Of a stretch of 64,000 nucleotides of DNA, positions 34,457 to 42,218 are shown piece by piece; the stretch's first letter is position 1; each line of letters starts with the position of its first letter. A model generated the notes under the pieces. That model ran no database searches, was not told the origin of the DNA, and worked only from the letters and a program-made list of their open reading frames with translations. Position numbers and translations under genes: made by a program. The DNA lies in NCBI GenBank assembly GCA_016873395.1, contig VGXG01000003.1, forward strand, positions 31,545 to 95,544. The letters are read 5' to 3'. This DNA is from Nitrospira sp. (GTDB lineage: Bacteria > Nitrospirota > Nitrospiria > Nitrospirales > Nitrospiraceae).

Positions 34457-34524
34457 ATATTAATTTCATGGCTTGCGTCGCCTGCCACCTCGCCTATAAA
34501 CTGAACGGCGCGAAGAAGAATTGA
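34453..34524 (+). pseudogene. 3' remnant of a c-type cytochrome gene cut by the IS
   Basis: Directly beyond the IS right end, the frame reads LHINFMACVACHLAYKLNGA and stops at 34522-34524. CVACH is a heme-binding motif and the end resembles that of small C-terminal-heme cytochromes. The stop overlaps the TTG start of the next gene, so the lost gene was probably translationally coupled to it. No matching 5' half is recognisable on the left of the IS. Confidence 0.6.
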
Positions 34525-35117
34525 AGGCCTCCTTGAGCCCACCGGCCCGCCGGACGATCCTCGTTGCCGCCTTCGTGCTCACCGCCATTGCCGGTGCCTT
34601 CACGCTCGAACAGATGCTCAGCCTGAGGCCGGATCGGCCCTTCGGCCACACTCATATGGGGCATCTCGCCGGTTGGGTCGGCCTCGGAGTGATCTCGCTG
34701 GTGTTCCTCTATTCCTACCGGAAGCGGTCGACGCCGGATCGATGCTGGCCGAAAGGTTGGTTCAGAGTCCACATGGCAGCCGGAGTAGCAGGCCCTCTGC
34801 TCATTCTGGTTCATGCGGGCAACCATTTTCACGCGCTCGTCCCGATCCTGGCTATGCTGGCCATGGGTCTCGTCGTGTTGAGCGGGATCATCGGCCAGGC
34901 GGTCCATTATCTGGTCCTGCGAACCCTGCATGAGCAGCGCCGCGAGCTGGCACAGCAGGGACTTTCCGAGGACGAGATCGATGCCCGTCTCCACCTCATG
35001 GCCTCCCAGGAGAAGGTCTTCTGCTTCTGGCAGTACCTCCATGCGCCGGTGACCGTCACGTTCCTTGTGTTGGTGCTCTTGCATATAGGCGGGGCGCTCT
35101 ACTTCGGAGGGTTTTAG
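34521..35117 (+). CDS. His-rich multi-pass membrane protein, possible b-type heme protein
   Basis: A 198-residue protein with five predicted helices and many histidines near membrane edges: FGHTHMGHLAGW, WFRVHMAAGV, ILVHAGNHFHALV, AVHYLVLRTLHEQ, QYLHAPVTV and VLLHIGGALYF. The pairing of His across helices suggests b-heme or quinol-oxidising chemistry, as in cytochrome b561-like proteins; no family can be named with confidence. It begins with a TTG overlapping the cut cytochrome stop and is followed four bases later by a multiheme cytochrome. Confidence 0.65.
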   Translation: MKASLSPPARRTILVAAFVLTAIAGAFTLEQMLSLRPDRPFGHTHMGHLAGWVGLGVISLVFLYSYRKRSTPDRCWPKGWFRVHMAAGVAGPLLILVHAGNHFHALVPILAMLAMGLVVLSGIIGQAVHYLVLRTLHEQRRELAQQGLSEDEIDARLHLMASQEKVFCFWQYLHAPVTVTFLVLVLLHIGGALYFGGF

Positions 35118-35121
35118 CGCC

Positions 35122-35673
35122 ATGTACCTGCCGCTGCCGTCATCGATCCTGCCGATCACGCTGGCGCTGACGCTCCTCTTGATCGGCTGGCTAGGCTGGG
35201 CCAACGAGCGGGACCCGGAATCCTTGTGGGCGCCGGGCGACCTGAGCCAGTACCATGCCGAGATCGGCACTTGCACCAGTTGCCACCAGGCCTTTCGCGG
35301 ACCGACCACTGCGAAGTGCGTGGGATGCCATTCGCTCCAATGGTTCGCCGACATCTCGGAGGCGACGGTCAAGGAATTCCATCAAAGCAAGATTCGCAAT
35401 GGCCGCTCTTGCCTGGATTGCCACACGGAGCACCGGGGCAGGCTGGGACAGATTGTCATTGGAGAAACCGGCAACCCGCACGGCGAGTACATTTTCCTGG
35501 CGACGGGGACCAGGTCCTGCACGGACTGCCATGCGTTCGGGTCCGGACCGGGGAAACCGACCATGTTGCTTGAGAACGACCTCTCCCGAAGCCTCTTCGC
35601 AAAAGGCTCAGGGGCGCACCAGCCGGGCGAGTTCGCCGACTGTCTGCAATGTCACGTGGCTCGATCCCAATGA
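35122..35673 (+). CDS. Pentaheme c-type cytochrome, membrane-anchored
   Basis: A 183-residue protein with one N-terminal helix (ILPITLALTLLLIGWLGWA) and five CxxCH sites: CTSCH, CVGCH, CLDCH, CTDCH, CLQCH. Extra histidines (HQAF, HTEHRG, HAFG) could be distal ligands. Its place after the His-rich membrane protein suggests an electron-transfer pair between quinol pool and periplasm. The upstream cytochrome of the set has been destroyed by the IS. Confidence 0.88.
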   Translation: MYLPLPSSILPITLALTLLLIGWLGWANERDPESLWAPGDLSQYHAEIGTCTSCHQAFRGPTTAKCVGCHSLQWFADISEATVKEFHQSKIRNGRSCLDCHTEHRGRLGQIVIGETGNPHGEYIFLATGTRSCTDCHAFGSGPGKPTMLLENDLSRSLFAKGSGAHQPGEFADCLQCHVARSQ

Positions 35674-35742
35674 CGGCACGCGACGCGCCCCCACCCCTTG
35701 CCTTGACACCTCCCTGCAACGTCCGTACACTCCGACCCCGCC

Positions 35743-36381
35743 GTGATGAAGACCCGTCCGCAGCAGCCCCCAGGAACCGGCAGCGCCGGCCATCCCGCAC
35801 GGGATGGGCATGAAGCCGAGGACTTCGACCGGCTCTACCGGGACCATGTAGACCGAATCTACCGGTTTGCCCAACGACTCTGCGGGCAGGCGGACGATGC
35901 AAAGGATCTCGTTCAGGATACCTTCCTCAACGCCTACCAAGGCCTCAAACACTTTCGCGGTGAGGCGCAGTTCTCCACCTGGCTCTATGCCATCGCCTCC
36001 CGCGCCTGCATCCGCATGCGGCGCAAACGCAAGGGGGAGCCGGAGCGGGAGCTGTCGCTGGACGAGTTCATTCCCACCTCAGACGGCGAGTTCCGGCTGC
36101 AGATTCCCACCGAGGGACTGACGCCGGAGGAGGCTCTCTCGAACAAGGAACTGCGCCGGGCCCTCCAAGAAGCTATCCAAAAACTGCCCAAGAAGTACCG
36201 GCTGGTGCTGGTCTTGCGTGACATGGAAGGGTTGTCCGCGAAGGAAGTGGGCTCCATCATGGGCCTGAACGAACGGGCCGTGAAGTCCCGCCTTCATCGG
36301 GCCCGGCTGTTCGTGCGGCGGGAACTCAGCGCGCGAGACCTTGGTGAGCCAATCAGACACCAGCGAGAGGCCAAGTCATAA
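35743..36381 (+). CDS. ECF RNA polymerase sigma factor
   Basis: A 212-residue sigma factor with region 2 (DFDRLYRDHVDRIYRFAQRL...DDAKDLVQDTFLNAYQG) and region 4 (LPKKYRLVLVLRDMEGLSAKEV...ERAVKSRLHRARL). A probable anti-sigma factor follows. The linker between regions 2 and 4 is long and acidic. A start at 35746 is also possible (two Met codons). Confidence 0.92.
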   Translation: MMKTRPQQPPGTGSAGHPARDGHEAEDFDRLYRDHVDRIYRFAQRLCGQADDAKDLVQDTFLNAYQGLKHFRGEAQFSTWLYAIASRACIRMRRKRKGEPERELSLDEFIPTSDGEFRLQIPTEGLTPEEALSNKELRRALQEAIQKLPKKYRLVLVLRDMEGLSAKEVGSIMGLNERAVKSRLHRARLFVRRELSARDLGEPIRHQREAKS

Positions 36382-36427
36382 AAGAGGCGCCGGCCAGGGG
36401 TTGATTCTCGCGATCAGGGGTGATTCA

Positions 36428-36730
36428 ATGAGGACCAAGATGCAAGCCAGGGCACCCAGACGGGAGCACGCCCATGCGCACATGGGCCACTCGAGAAGCC
36501 AATGTCTGAAGATCCTGCGCCGCCTGTCCGCCTACCTCGACAATGATCTCTCCGTCAGCGTCTGCGACGAAATCCGCAAGCACCTCGGCGCCTGTCCCAA
36601 TTGCGAAGTCTTCGTCAACTCCCTCCGCCAGACGGTCAGCCTTTGCCGGCATATGGATGTCGCCCCCCTTGCACCCTCGTTCAAAGCCCGACTCCGCGGC
36701 GAGATTCTCAGAGCGGCCGGGCACTTATAA
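36428..36730 (+). CDS. Zinc-finger anti-sigma factor (ZAS-type)
   Basis: About 100 residues with a zf-HC2-like core: Cys in SQCLKILRRLSAYLDNDLS, then EIRKHLGACPNCEVF (His-x3-Cys-x2-Cys). No transmembrane helix follows, so it would be a cytosolic sensor of redox or metal state. A His-rich segment (REHAHAHMGH) precedes the core. The ATG at 36428 was chosen because GGGGTGAT lies upstream; a longer frame from 36341 overlaps the sigma gene. Confidence 0.82.
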   Translation: MRTKMQARAPRREHAHAHMGHSRSQCLKILRRLSAYLDNDLSVSVCDEIRKHLGACPNCEVFVNSLRQTVSLCRHMDVAPLAPSFKARLRGEILRAAGHL

Positions 36731-36824
36731 GCTGTCATTCATCATCCGTCATTCGTCATTTGAGAACTCGGGTGATGTAGCATCCGGCCACCGGCGGCGG
36801 TAAAATACAAACATTAAGGTTCCC

Positions 36825-37280
36825 ATGCGGCGACGATTTTTACTTCTCCCATTCCTCTGGCTGATGGCGGCCTCGATCCTCTTCGTCCCTGCTGCGGTTC
36901 CGGCCGGTCAGTCCACTCCGACAACTCCGACGCTCGCCCCCTCCAATACCGATCCGGAAGAAGTCGTCACCGTCACGATCCATCGCCGAACCTTCGAGCC
37001 GGACCCGGTGAAGCTTCATGCCGGACAGAAGACCAAATTGGTGTTTTACAATCAGGATGTGGAGCTGCACGCCTTCGTCCCGGTCGGATTGTTCGTGGGC
37101 GTGCACCTGAATGTCAGCGGGAACGGGGCGCCGGAATTCGGCACGGACGGGTTCAAGCGCGTGATCATCCCGTCGGAAGGTCGAGCGGAATTTCGGTTCG
37201 TCCCGGATCATCCCGGCGTCTATCCGTTCTTCTGCGACATGCCCGGCCACGAAATGAAGGCCACGATCGTCGTTGAGTAG
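36825..37280 (+). CDS. Exported cupredoxin-like protein
   Basis: A 151-residue protein with a signal peptide ending AVPAG, then a cupredoxin domain. Candidate copper ligands are His in VELHAF and the CDMPGHEM set near the end (Cys, His, Met). Similar in size and layout to the protein at 8914 but clearly diverged. It follows the ECF sigma/anti-sigma pair and may be one of its targets (inference). Confidence 0.82.
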   Translation: MRRRFLLLPFLWLMAASILFVPAAVPAGQSTPTTPTLAPSNTDPEEVVTVTIHRRTFEPDPVKLHAGQKTKLVFYNQDVELHAFVPVGLFVGVHLNVSGNGAPEFGTDGFKRVIIPSEGRAEFRFVPDHPGVYPFFCDMPGHEMKATIVVE

Positions 37281-37286
37281 CGGGGA

Positions 37287-37352
37287 AGCCGTCAGCGCTC
37301 AGCTTTCAGCCACAACAATTTTCCGGCTGACTGCCGACAACTGAAAGTGTAG
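37287..37352. repeat. TCAGCGCTCAGC / GCTGACTGCC repeat
   Basis: GCCGTCAGCGCTCAGCTTTC and TTCCGGCTGACTGCCGACAA form loosely complementary arms, a member of the TCAG-rich family seen at 3408, 5035, 5217, 6470 and 61240. Confidence 0.5.
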
Positions 37353-37456
37353 TCTATGCGCATCGCGTCGCTCTCACCTCATGAACGGTTGCTCGGGGAA
37401 GAGTGCCATTCGTGGGCAGACCACGCCCTGCCGTTCCTTTCCATAGGAGCGGTGCG

Positions 37457-37858
37457 GTGAGGGCAACGAACGGATTTCAAATCCTGCTGGCGATCGCGGC
37501 TGTGTTGGCTCTCGGTCGGCCGGCTCCCAGCGCTCCGGCACCGCCAGGCGTTCCGGAAGAGGGGAAGCCGATCTTTGAAGAACGCTGCGCGGTCTGCCAC
37601 GGGAAGCAGGGCCGAGGAGACGGGCCTGAAGCCCCGTTTCTCTCGCCACGCCCGGCCAGCTTGATCTCCGCCGGCACTTCGGTGAAGACCGACGCGGAGC
37701 TCCTCGCCGTCATCGCAAACGGCAAGCCCCGCACCTCGATGCCGGCCTGGAAAGACCTCTTGACCGAAGAGCAGCGCCGGCACGTGCTCGCCCATATCCG
37801 AACCCTCGTGCGCTTCGGACCCAAATCTCTCACGCCTCCGCCACCGACAGGCCCGTAA
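37457..37858 (+). CDS. Exported mono-heme cytochrome c
   Basis: From the GTG at 37457 (AGGAGC upstream) there is a signal peptide (FQILLAIAAVLALGRPAPSA), then a class I cytochrome c with CAVCH and a Met in RTSMPAWKDLLTEEQ, the usual sixth ligand. About 134 residues. It may exchange electrons with the adjacent cupredoxin. An upstream start at 37403 is possible but lacks a signal-like N-terminus. Confidence 0.86.
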   Translation: MRATNGFQILLAIAAVLALGRPAPSAPAPPGVPEEGKPIFEERCAVCHGKQGRGDGPEAPFLSPRPASLISAGTSVKTDAELLAVIANGKPRTSMPAWKDLLTEEQRRHVLAHIRTLVRFGPKSLTPPPPTGP

Positions 37859-37924
37859 GTGCAGACAACCTGTCTTTCGTCACTCGTCATTCGCTGAAGA
37901 AAGACTGTCCCCCTCCCTTGTCAT

Positions 37925-37954
37925 TGTCAGACAATTTCTGTATTCTGTCGGACA
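37925..37954 (+). promoter_or_regulatory. Paired palindromic operator before vapBC-like operon
   Basis: TGTCAGACA (37925-37933) and TGTCGGACA (37946-37954) are each palindromic; their centres are 21 bases apart, two helical turns. They lie 20 bases before the antitoxin start. Autoregulating ribbon-helix-helix antitoxins bind such paired sites. Confidence 0.55.
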
Positions 37955-37973
37955 GATAGATAAGGAGCGCCGT

Positions 37974-38165
37974 ATGGCACACGTCCAAGTCTCTGTCCGA
38001 CTCAATCCGGTTCAGTTGAAGCGAGCCCGAAAAGCATTGGCTGCGAAATCCGTCAGCGAGACCCTGCAGAAAGCGCTGGACCTGGTCACTGAGAAAGCGG
38101 CTCACGACCAGGTCATCCGACGCTATAGCGGAGTCGGGGCGGCTGATGCCTTTGCCAAAGACTAA
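37974..38165 (+). CDS. Ribbon-helix-helix-type antitoxin (VapB-like)
   Basis: A 63-residue protein beginning MAHVQVSVRLNPVQLKRARK, a strand-helix-helix pattern, followed by SVSETLQKALDLV. It fits the small DUF2191/VapB antitoxins that pair with PIN toxins. AAGGAG lies at proper spacing. It overlaps the toxin gene by 20 bases. Confidence 0.78.
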   Translation: MAHVQVSVRLNPVQLKRARKALAAKSVSETLQKALDLVTEKAAHDQVIRRYSGVGAADAFAKD

Positions 38166-38568
38166 GTTCGCAGTCCTCGACACGTCCGTCTACATCGAAA
38201 ACTTCCGGACCGGACGTTTTACTCTCCGCCTTCTCCAGTCCACCTGGATCCCTCGCTGTTCATCGGTCGTGCTGCACGAACTGCTCCGGGGAGCCAAAAC
38301 CAGTTTGGCGCACCGATTCGTGAGGGATCTGCAGCGTCGATGTCAGGTCCTTACACCCACCGAAAGCCAGTGGCTCCATGCCGCAGACGTGTTGGCTCTG
38401 ATCCGGAAACGGGAGCATTACGACTCCCGGAAGGTCCGCGAGCTTGTCCTGGACGTGCTGATCGCCTTGACAGCCCGGAGCATCGGCGCCATGCTCATCA
38501 CCTGTGACGCATCCGATTTCCGGGTGATCCGACGACATGTGGCCTTTCATGTCGAGTATTGGAAGTAG
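38146..38568 (+). CDS. PIN-domain ribonuclease toxin (VapC-like)
   Basis: A 140-residue PIN protein. The acidic residues expected for metal binding are visible: LDTSVYIENF (Asp), SSVVLHELLRG (Glu), LDVLIALTARSIG (Asp), ITCDASDF (Asp). VapC toxins cleave specific RNAs, often initiator tRNA or rRNA. It overlaps the antitoxin gene and appears intact. Confidence 0.85.
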   Translation: MPLPKTKFAVLDTSVYIENFRTGRFTLRLLQSTWIPRCSSVVLHELLRGAKTSLAHRFVRDLQRRCQVLTPTESQWLHAADVLALIRKREHYDSRKVRELVLDVLIALTARSIGAMLITCDASDFRVIRRHVAFHVEYWK

Positions 38569-38843
38569 CGCGCCCTGGCCCTTCTCCGCCATTCATCACT
38601 CAGCACTCATCGTTCATCGCTGCCTCTATGAAGCGTCCCGGTCGCAGCGAAAGCCGCGAAGTAACTTCGCGCCAGGTCATCGCTTTTAGAATATCCTCGC
38701 ACTGCCCTGCCGTTGACATTCCTGCTTCTCTGGATTTGGTGAAGCGAAGACCGCGTGCCTCCGGCGCCCCTGCCCTTTCGCCTCGCGCTTATGACATGGT
38801 ACAGTGAGCCATCGCTGCCCATCCGAACCAGAGGAGAAGTGGA
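38569..38843. other. Intergenic region with short ATTCATCACTCAGCACTCATCG units
   Basis: No gene is seen. Bases 38588-38625 hold direct repeats of a TCATC-type unit as also seen near 36735. GGAGAAGTGG precedes the next start. Confidence 0.4.
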
Positions 38844-40547
38844 ATGTCTGTGGCATCATCGTTGATGTTCAGGGTTGTTCTGAACGGTTTGTTCTGTCTC
38901 ATCCTGATTCTGTCCTTTGACGGAACGGCTGGCTCGGCCTCAGCCGCTGAAAAATCTCAAAAGGCCAAGCCGGCGGCGCAGCCAACCGGCGCCGCGGCCG
39001 TCGCCGTTCGCTATGCCGAGGCTCTAGCGTCCGGCGATCGCGTGACGGTCGGCCAACTGGATTTCGCCTGCCAATATCTGCTGGTGTCGGCCAACGGCCC
39101 TGCGCCGCTCAAATCCTTTCCTCCCTCATCGGACCCGTCGTACGCCGCCTGCTGGGACCAGCTCATGCAGACCCACCGGACGGCCGTCGAGTATCGCGAG
39201 CAGGGGATGGATGTCCTGTGGCCGGGCAAGGGCTCGCTCGTATTCTTCCGCGAGCAACTGAACCGTTACGCAGCGTCCTTTTTCGTCATGGATCTCTTAG
39301 GCCTCTCGCCTCCGGCCGGCGGCCTCATCGTGCAGGCATTGGACAGCGCCAAGCTGCCGGCTGCCTCCTTCCGGCTCCGCGACGATGCACCGACGGTGGC
39401 CGCCCCGGCCACCGTGGTTCGGATGCAGGTCGCCTATAAGGACCCGCTGAGCTCGCCGGTCGCCTATGCTCCCGGCTCCTACAAGTGGGCGAACACGATC
39501 AAGCGGCCCCGCGCGGCGTTGAAAGCCGTCACGCTCAAGTGGGTAGTGCTGACCGGTCTCAAGAAGCTCGGCTTTCCCGGCGACGCGGCGGTCGTGAACC
39601 TGACCATCGACTCCCCCACCGGCGGCGCGGCAGGCACGCCGACAGTCATCCCCTTCGTCACTGAGACCAGCAGCCTGGTGGAGACTTCCCCCCTCTGGTG
39701 GGGACCGGCCGACCAGCCGGGCACCTTGCTCGCTGCGGTCGGACGGGCCGCCCTGTACCCGGAGATGCGTGACCGCCTCGCCATGCTCAACCGGGTGCTG
39801 ATCATCGATCAGGTCCAGCCGGAGGCTCTGACTCTGCTCACCCGAGACCTGTACCAGACCCTCTTGAGCGCCGGGGCGGTGGAACACAAGATCACCATCG
39901 GCGATGGGGAGCTGGCCCAGCGTTTTGACGAATTGTATTGGGACACCTACGCGCAAACGACCAGGATGGACATTTCACTGGGCATGGAAGTCGGCGGGCT
40001 CTCGAAGCCGACCCCGGCGGACTACCTCTACCGCCTTATCCCCGCCATGGAGATGCTGGCGAAGGTCCGGCCCGGCGATCTGGAGAACCGGCTGCGCCTG
40101 GGGATTGTGTACCGCTGGAACAACGACCAACTCGCCGCCATCGCCGCCCACGAGGCCTTGCTGAAGGAAATCCCGCCGGAGCGCTATATCCATCGGGTGC
40201 GGGCGTTGATCGAGTTGGCCTGGTCCCGGATCGCCAGAGTCTCTTGGAACCGCACCTTCGACGACCCCGGCATCATCCAGGCGTATAAGGAAGCGGAGGA
40301 GGCTTACAAATTCACCGACCGTCCGCTGGATAAGTTTGCCGCCGCCTACACGATGGCCTACAGTCTGGCCTTCACCCCGAAACGGGACAACCAGGCTATG
40401 CTGGAGCTCTTGACCGACGCGCAACGGTGGTACCTGGAGCTGGCCGGCGCCTCCATGGACTCCTGGCGCTACCTGCTGGCCAACGACAACCTCAAGGGCG
40501 TCATCGAAGCGGACCCGGTCTTCAAGCCGCTCTTAGCTTCGTCATAG
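38844..40547 (+). CDS. Large exported protein of unknown function with a helical-repeat C-terminus
   Basis: A 567-residue protein with a signal peptide (FRVVLNGLFCLILILSFDG) and an Ala/Lys/Pro linker. The middle holds beta-rich sequence (TVVRMQVAYKDPLSSPVAYA; VVNLTIDSPTGGAAGTPTVI). The C-terminal third (from about residue 390) reads as helical hairpins of TPR style: LENRLRLGIVYRWNNDQLAA, VRALIELAWSRIARV. No known family was recognised. It ends DPVFKPLLASS, a TPR-like ending. Confidence 0.65.
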   Translation: MSVASSLMFRVVLNGLFCLILILSFDGTAGSASAAEKSQKAKPAAQPTGAAAVAVRYAEALASGDRVTVGQLDFACQYLLVSANGPAPLKSFPPSSDPSYAACWDQLMQTHRTAVEYREQGMDVLWPGKGSLVFFREQLNRYAASFFVMDLLGLSPPAGGLIVQALDSAKLPAASFRLRDDAPTVAAPATVVRMQVAYKDPLSSPVAYAPGSYKWANTIKRPRAALKAVTLKWVVLTGLKKLGFPGDAAVVNLTIDSPTGGAAGTPTVIPFVTETSSLVETSPLWWGPADQPGTLLAAVGRAALYPEMRDRLAMLNRVLIIDQVQPEALTLLTRDLYQTLLSAGAVEHKITIGDGELAQRFDELYWDTYAQTTRMDISLGMEVGGLSKPTPADYLYRLIPAMEMLAKVRPGDLENRLRLGIVYRWNNDQLAAIAAHEALLKEIPPERYIHRVRALIELAWSRIARVSWNRTFDDPGIIQAYKEAEEAYKFTDRPLDKFAAAYTMAYSLAFTPKRDNQAMLELLTDAQRWYLELAGASMDSWRYLLANDNLKGVIEADPVFKPLLASS

Positions 40548-40637
40548 CAAGGAAGCGGTCAGCCGTCCTGCGAACGATCTGCGTACTCTTCGGCGGGATT
40601 GCTCGTTGAGCAGGAAAACGGAAGCGGGAGAGAACCG

Positions 40638-40829
40638 ATGAGCTGCCGCGTCGCGCTCTTTCTACCTCCGGACCCACGCTGGATCGGGCCGGCCACCTGC
40701 GCCGACTGCGGCGCCGGCAGCTTGACCGTCTTCTACACCTCCCACGACAAGCGGACCCACCTCTGCCAAACCTGTTTTGAATCCAGAGTCACGAGCGGAA
40801 CGGCGAAGGAACGCTCAGTCGATGGATGA
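40638..40829 (+). CDS. Small double-CxxC zinc-binding protein
   Basis: A 63-residue protein with CADC and CQTC knuckles 22 residues apart, a probable zinc ribbon. The ATG at 40638 has GGGAGAG upstream. It ends right at the next ATG (40830). Confidence 0.55.
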   Translation: MSCRVALFLPPDPRWIGPATCADCGAGSLTVFYTSHDKRTHLCQTCFESRVTSGTAKERSVDG

Positions 40830-41309
40830 ATGGCTGTAAAATCGGTGGAAGGCTCTTCAGCTATGGACAGCGACGTCAGAAATATTGTCCCGATAGAATT
40901 AGCACCGATCTATTCAACACGAACTATCAACGAGCCCATAGGGCTCTATGAGGGAACGCTAGAGCTTTCTCAGGGGAATCGCAAGCTTGCAGGTTCAGGA
41001 AAAATCCAGTTTGAATGGCAGCCTTCACCGGGTTTGACTTTTAATCTGTTCAGTCAAGAATGTTTGACAATTGAACCGGACGAGTCTTTGTTGAACGTGG
41101 CGGCTCTGGACGTTCCTATCAAGACGCTTGTCACTCATGTGAATGTCGGCACATCAGCCTCGGGCATCTTAAACAGTCCTGTTCAAATTGGCGAGGGCAA
41201 GAATCTGCAATTTATCCTGTTTCATGTTGTCAACTTTTGGCCGTACCTAGGCCATTCCATTTCAAATCTCTCAGGGACACGGTATCGAAGCGCACGGCAG
41301 TTAGTATGA
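40830..41309 (+). CDS. Unknown protein, low G+C, probably a truncated N-terminal domain
   Basis: A 159-residue protein whose base composition (about 46% G+C) is well below its surroundings, suggesting recent transfer. The sequence is beta-rich (GLYEGTLELSQGNRKLAGSG, IQFEWQPSPGLTFNLF) and resembles the N-terminal domain of longer accessory-gene proteins such as ApeA-type HEPN proteins (weak impression). The expected downstream half is missing: after the stop there are about 140 bases with no gene, then a TA locus. Confidence 0.5.
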   Translation: MAVKSVEGSSAMDSDVRNIVPIELAPIYSTRTINEPIGLYEGTLELSQGNRKLAGSGKIQFEWQPSPGLTFNLFSQECLTIEPDESLLNVAALDVPIKTLVTHVNVGTSASGILNSPVQIGEGKNLQFILFHVVNFWPYLGHSISNLSGTRYRSARQLV

Positions 41310-41451
41310 GTTGGAATGAGCGTTATTCGAATCCTGCCCACGATGTCTACGAGGGGCAAGAGATCGGATAGCCCACATGTTGGAGAGAAATTGCACGAGT
41401 AAGGAAGAGGATCAAGCTCAGCAAGGAATACGGTCTTAGGGTTTCCTCACC

Positions 41452-41856
41452 TCAGTGAAGCATCTCCACCGAGAGACCCGGAATCTTCGAAAAATCTCTG
41501 TGATTGGAGGTGACCACTGAATCCCCACGCGCCAGGGCCGTGGCCCCAATGATAAGGTCGTGGGCTGAAATGCGGGTTCCTCGCTGTTCCAAGGTCGCCC
41601 AGAGTTCGGCATAGATCCGGGCTACTCCCAGGTCGAAGTCGAACAGCGGCAAGGACGCCAGAACTTGCTCCACGAAGGCCGAACGCCGGAGTCGTCTAGC
41701 CGGCGTGTCAGCCCGATACACACCGTGCAGCAGTTCTGCGGCGGTGATGACGCTTAGCCCGACCGGTTCCTGGGAACGACGCTCTGCAAAGGACTCAAGC
41801 GCCTGTGCATTGCGCTCCCAGGCAATCAACACACTGGTGTCGAGGATTATGCCCGT
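41452..41856 (-). CDS. PIN-domain toxin (VapC-like) with ACG where the start codon should be
   Basis: The PIN fold is complete when read from an ACG at 41854-41856: T-G-IILDTSVLIAWERN, then TAAELLHGVYRAD (Glu), ISAHDLIIGATAL (Asp), and VTSNHRDFSKIPGL. All close homologs by pattern start with Met at the ACG position, so ATG appears to have become ACG. The first standard start (GTG at 41832) would remove the catalytic first Asp. The gene overlaps the antitoxin stop. It may be translated poorly from ACG or be dead. Confidence 0.78.
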   Translation of the reverse strand, partial: TGIILDTSVLIAWERNAQALESFAERRSQEPVGLSVITAAELLHGVYRADTPARRLRRSAFVEQVLASLPLFDFDLGVARIYAELWATLEQRGTRISAHDLIIGATALARGDSVVTSNHRDFSKIPGLSVEMLH

Positions 41857-42125
41857 GAAGATTTCTTGGGCGGGCCGAGGGCTTTGCGAATTCCTCGTCG
41901 AACATCTTGAGCGAACATCTTGGCATCATCATCCAATCGGGGTAACTTTTTGAGTCGATCAATCAACTCGCCCAGTGTGCAGGTTGCAGGACGGCTCACA
42001 GGCGCAAGCGTGGCGATGGGTTTCCCTCCACGCGCAATCGTATAGCGCTCACCCCGAAACCAAATCCGGTTGAGAAGATCTGAGAATTGTCTGACTGCTT
42101 CTGTGGCTGAGATTGTTTTGCCCAT
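41847..42125 (-). CDS. Phd/YefM-type antitoxin
   Basis: A 92-residue protein beginning MGKTISATEAVRQFSDLLNR, then GERYTIARGGKPIATLAPV, the Phd/YefM DNA-binding fold, with a charged toxin-binding tail. It pairs with the PIN gene downstream, an uncommon but known combination. GGAGG lies ahead of the ATG and partly inside an inverted repeat. Confidence 0.85.
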   Translation of the reverse strand: MGKTISATEAVRQFSDLLNRIWFRGERYTIARGGKPIATLAPVSRPATCTLGELIDRLKKLPRLDDDAKMFAQDVRRGIRKALGPPKKSSRA

Positions 42126-42131
42126 GATTCC

Positions 42132-42149
42132 TCCGCCTGGTTCGGCGGA
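42132..42149 (-). promoter_or_regulatory. Inverted repeat over the antitoxin leader
   Basis: TCCGCC and GGCGGA are separated by six bases, just upstream of the antitoxin ATG. It could be an operator for the antitoxin or a small hairpin that includes part of the ribosome binding site. A TAATAT-like -10 lies beyond it on the minus strand. Confidence 0.4.
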
Positions 42150-42218
42150 ATCATATTATCAGATTTTACGACTCACAACAAGGTGCCTGGCGCAACCTAC
42201 GCAGGTCCAAGACTTTGC

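Noticed and set aside
33731..34464. Target-site duplication for the IS1595-type element
   Set aside because: The eight bases on the two sides (TATTTCTT and ATATTAAT) do not match.
41310..41451. Possible tRNA suggested by TTATTCGAATCCTGCC
   Set aside because: No matching acceptor and anticodon stems could be found around the T-loop-like string.
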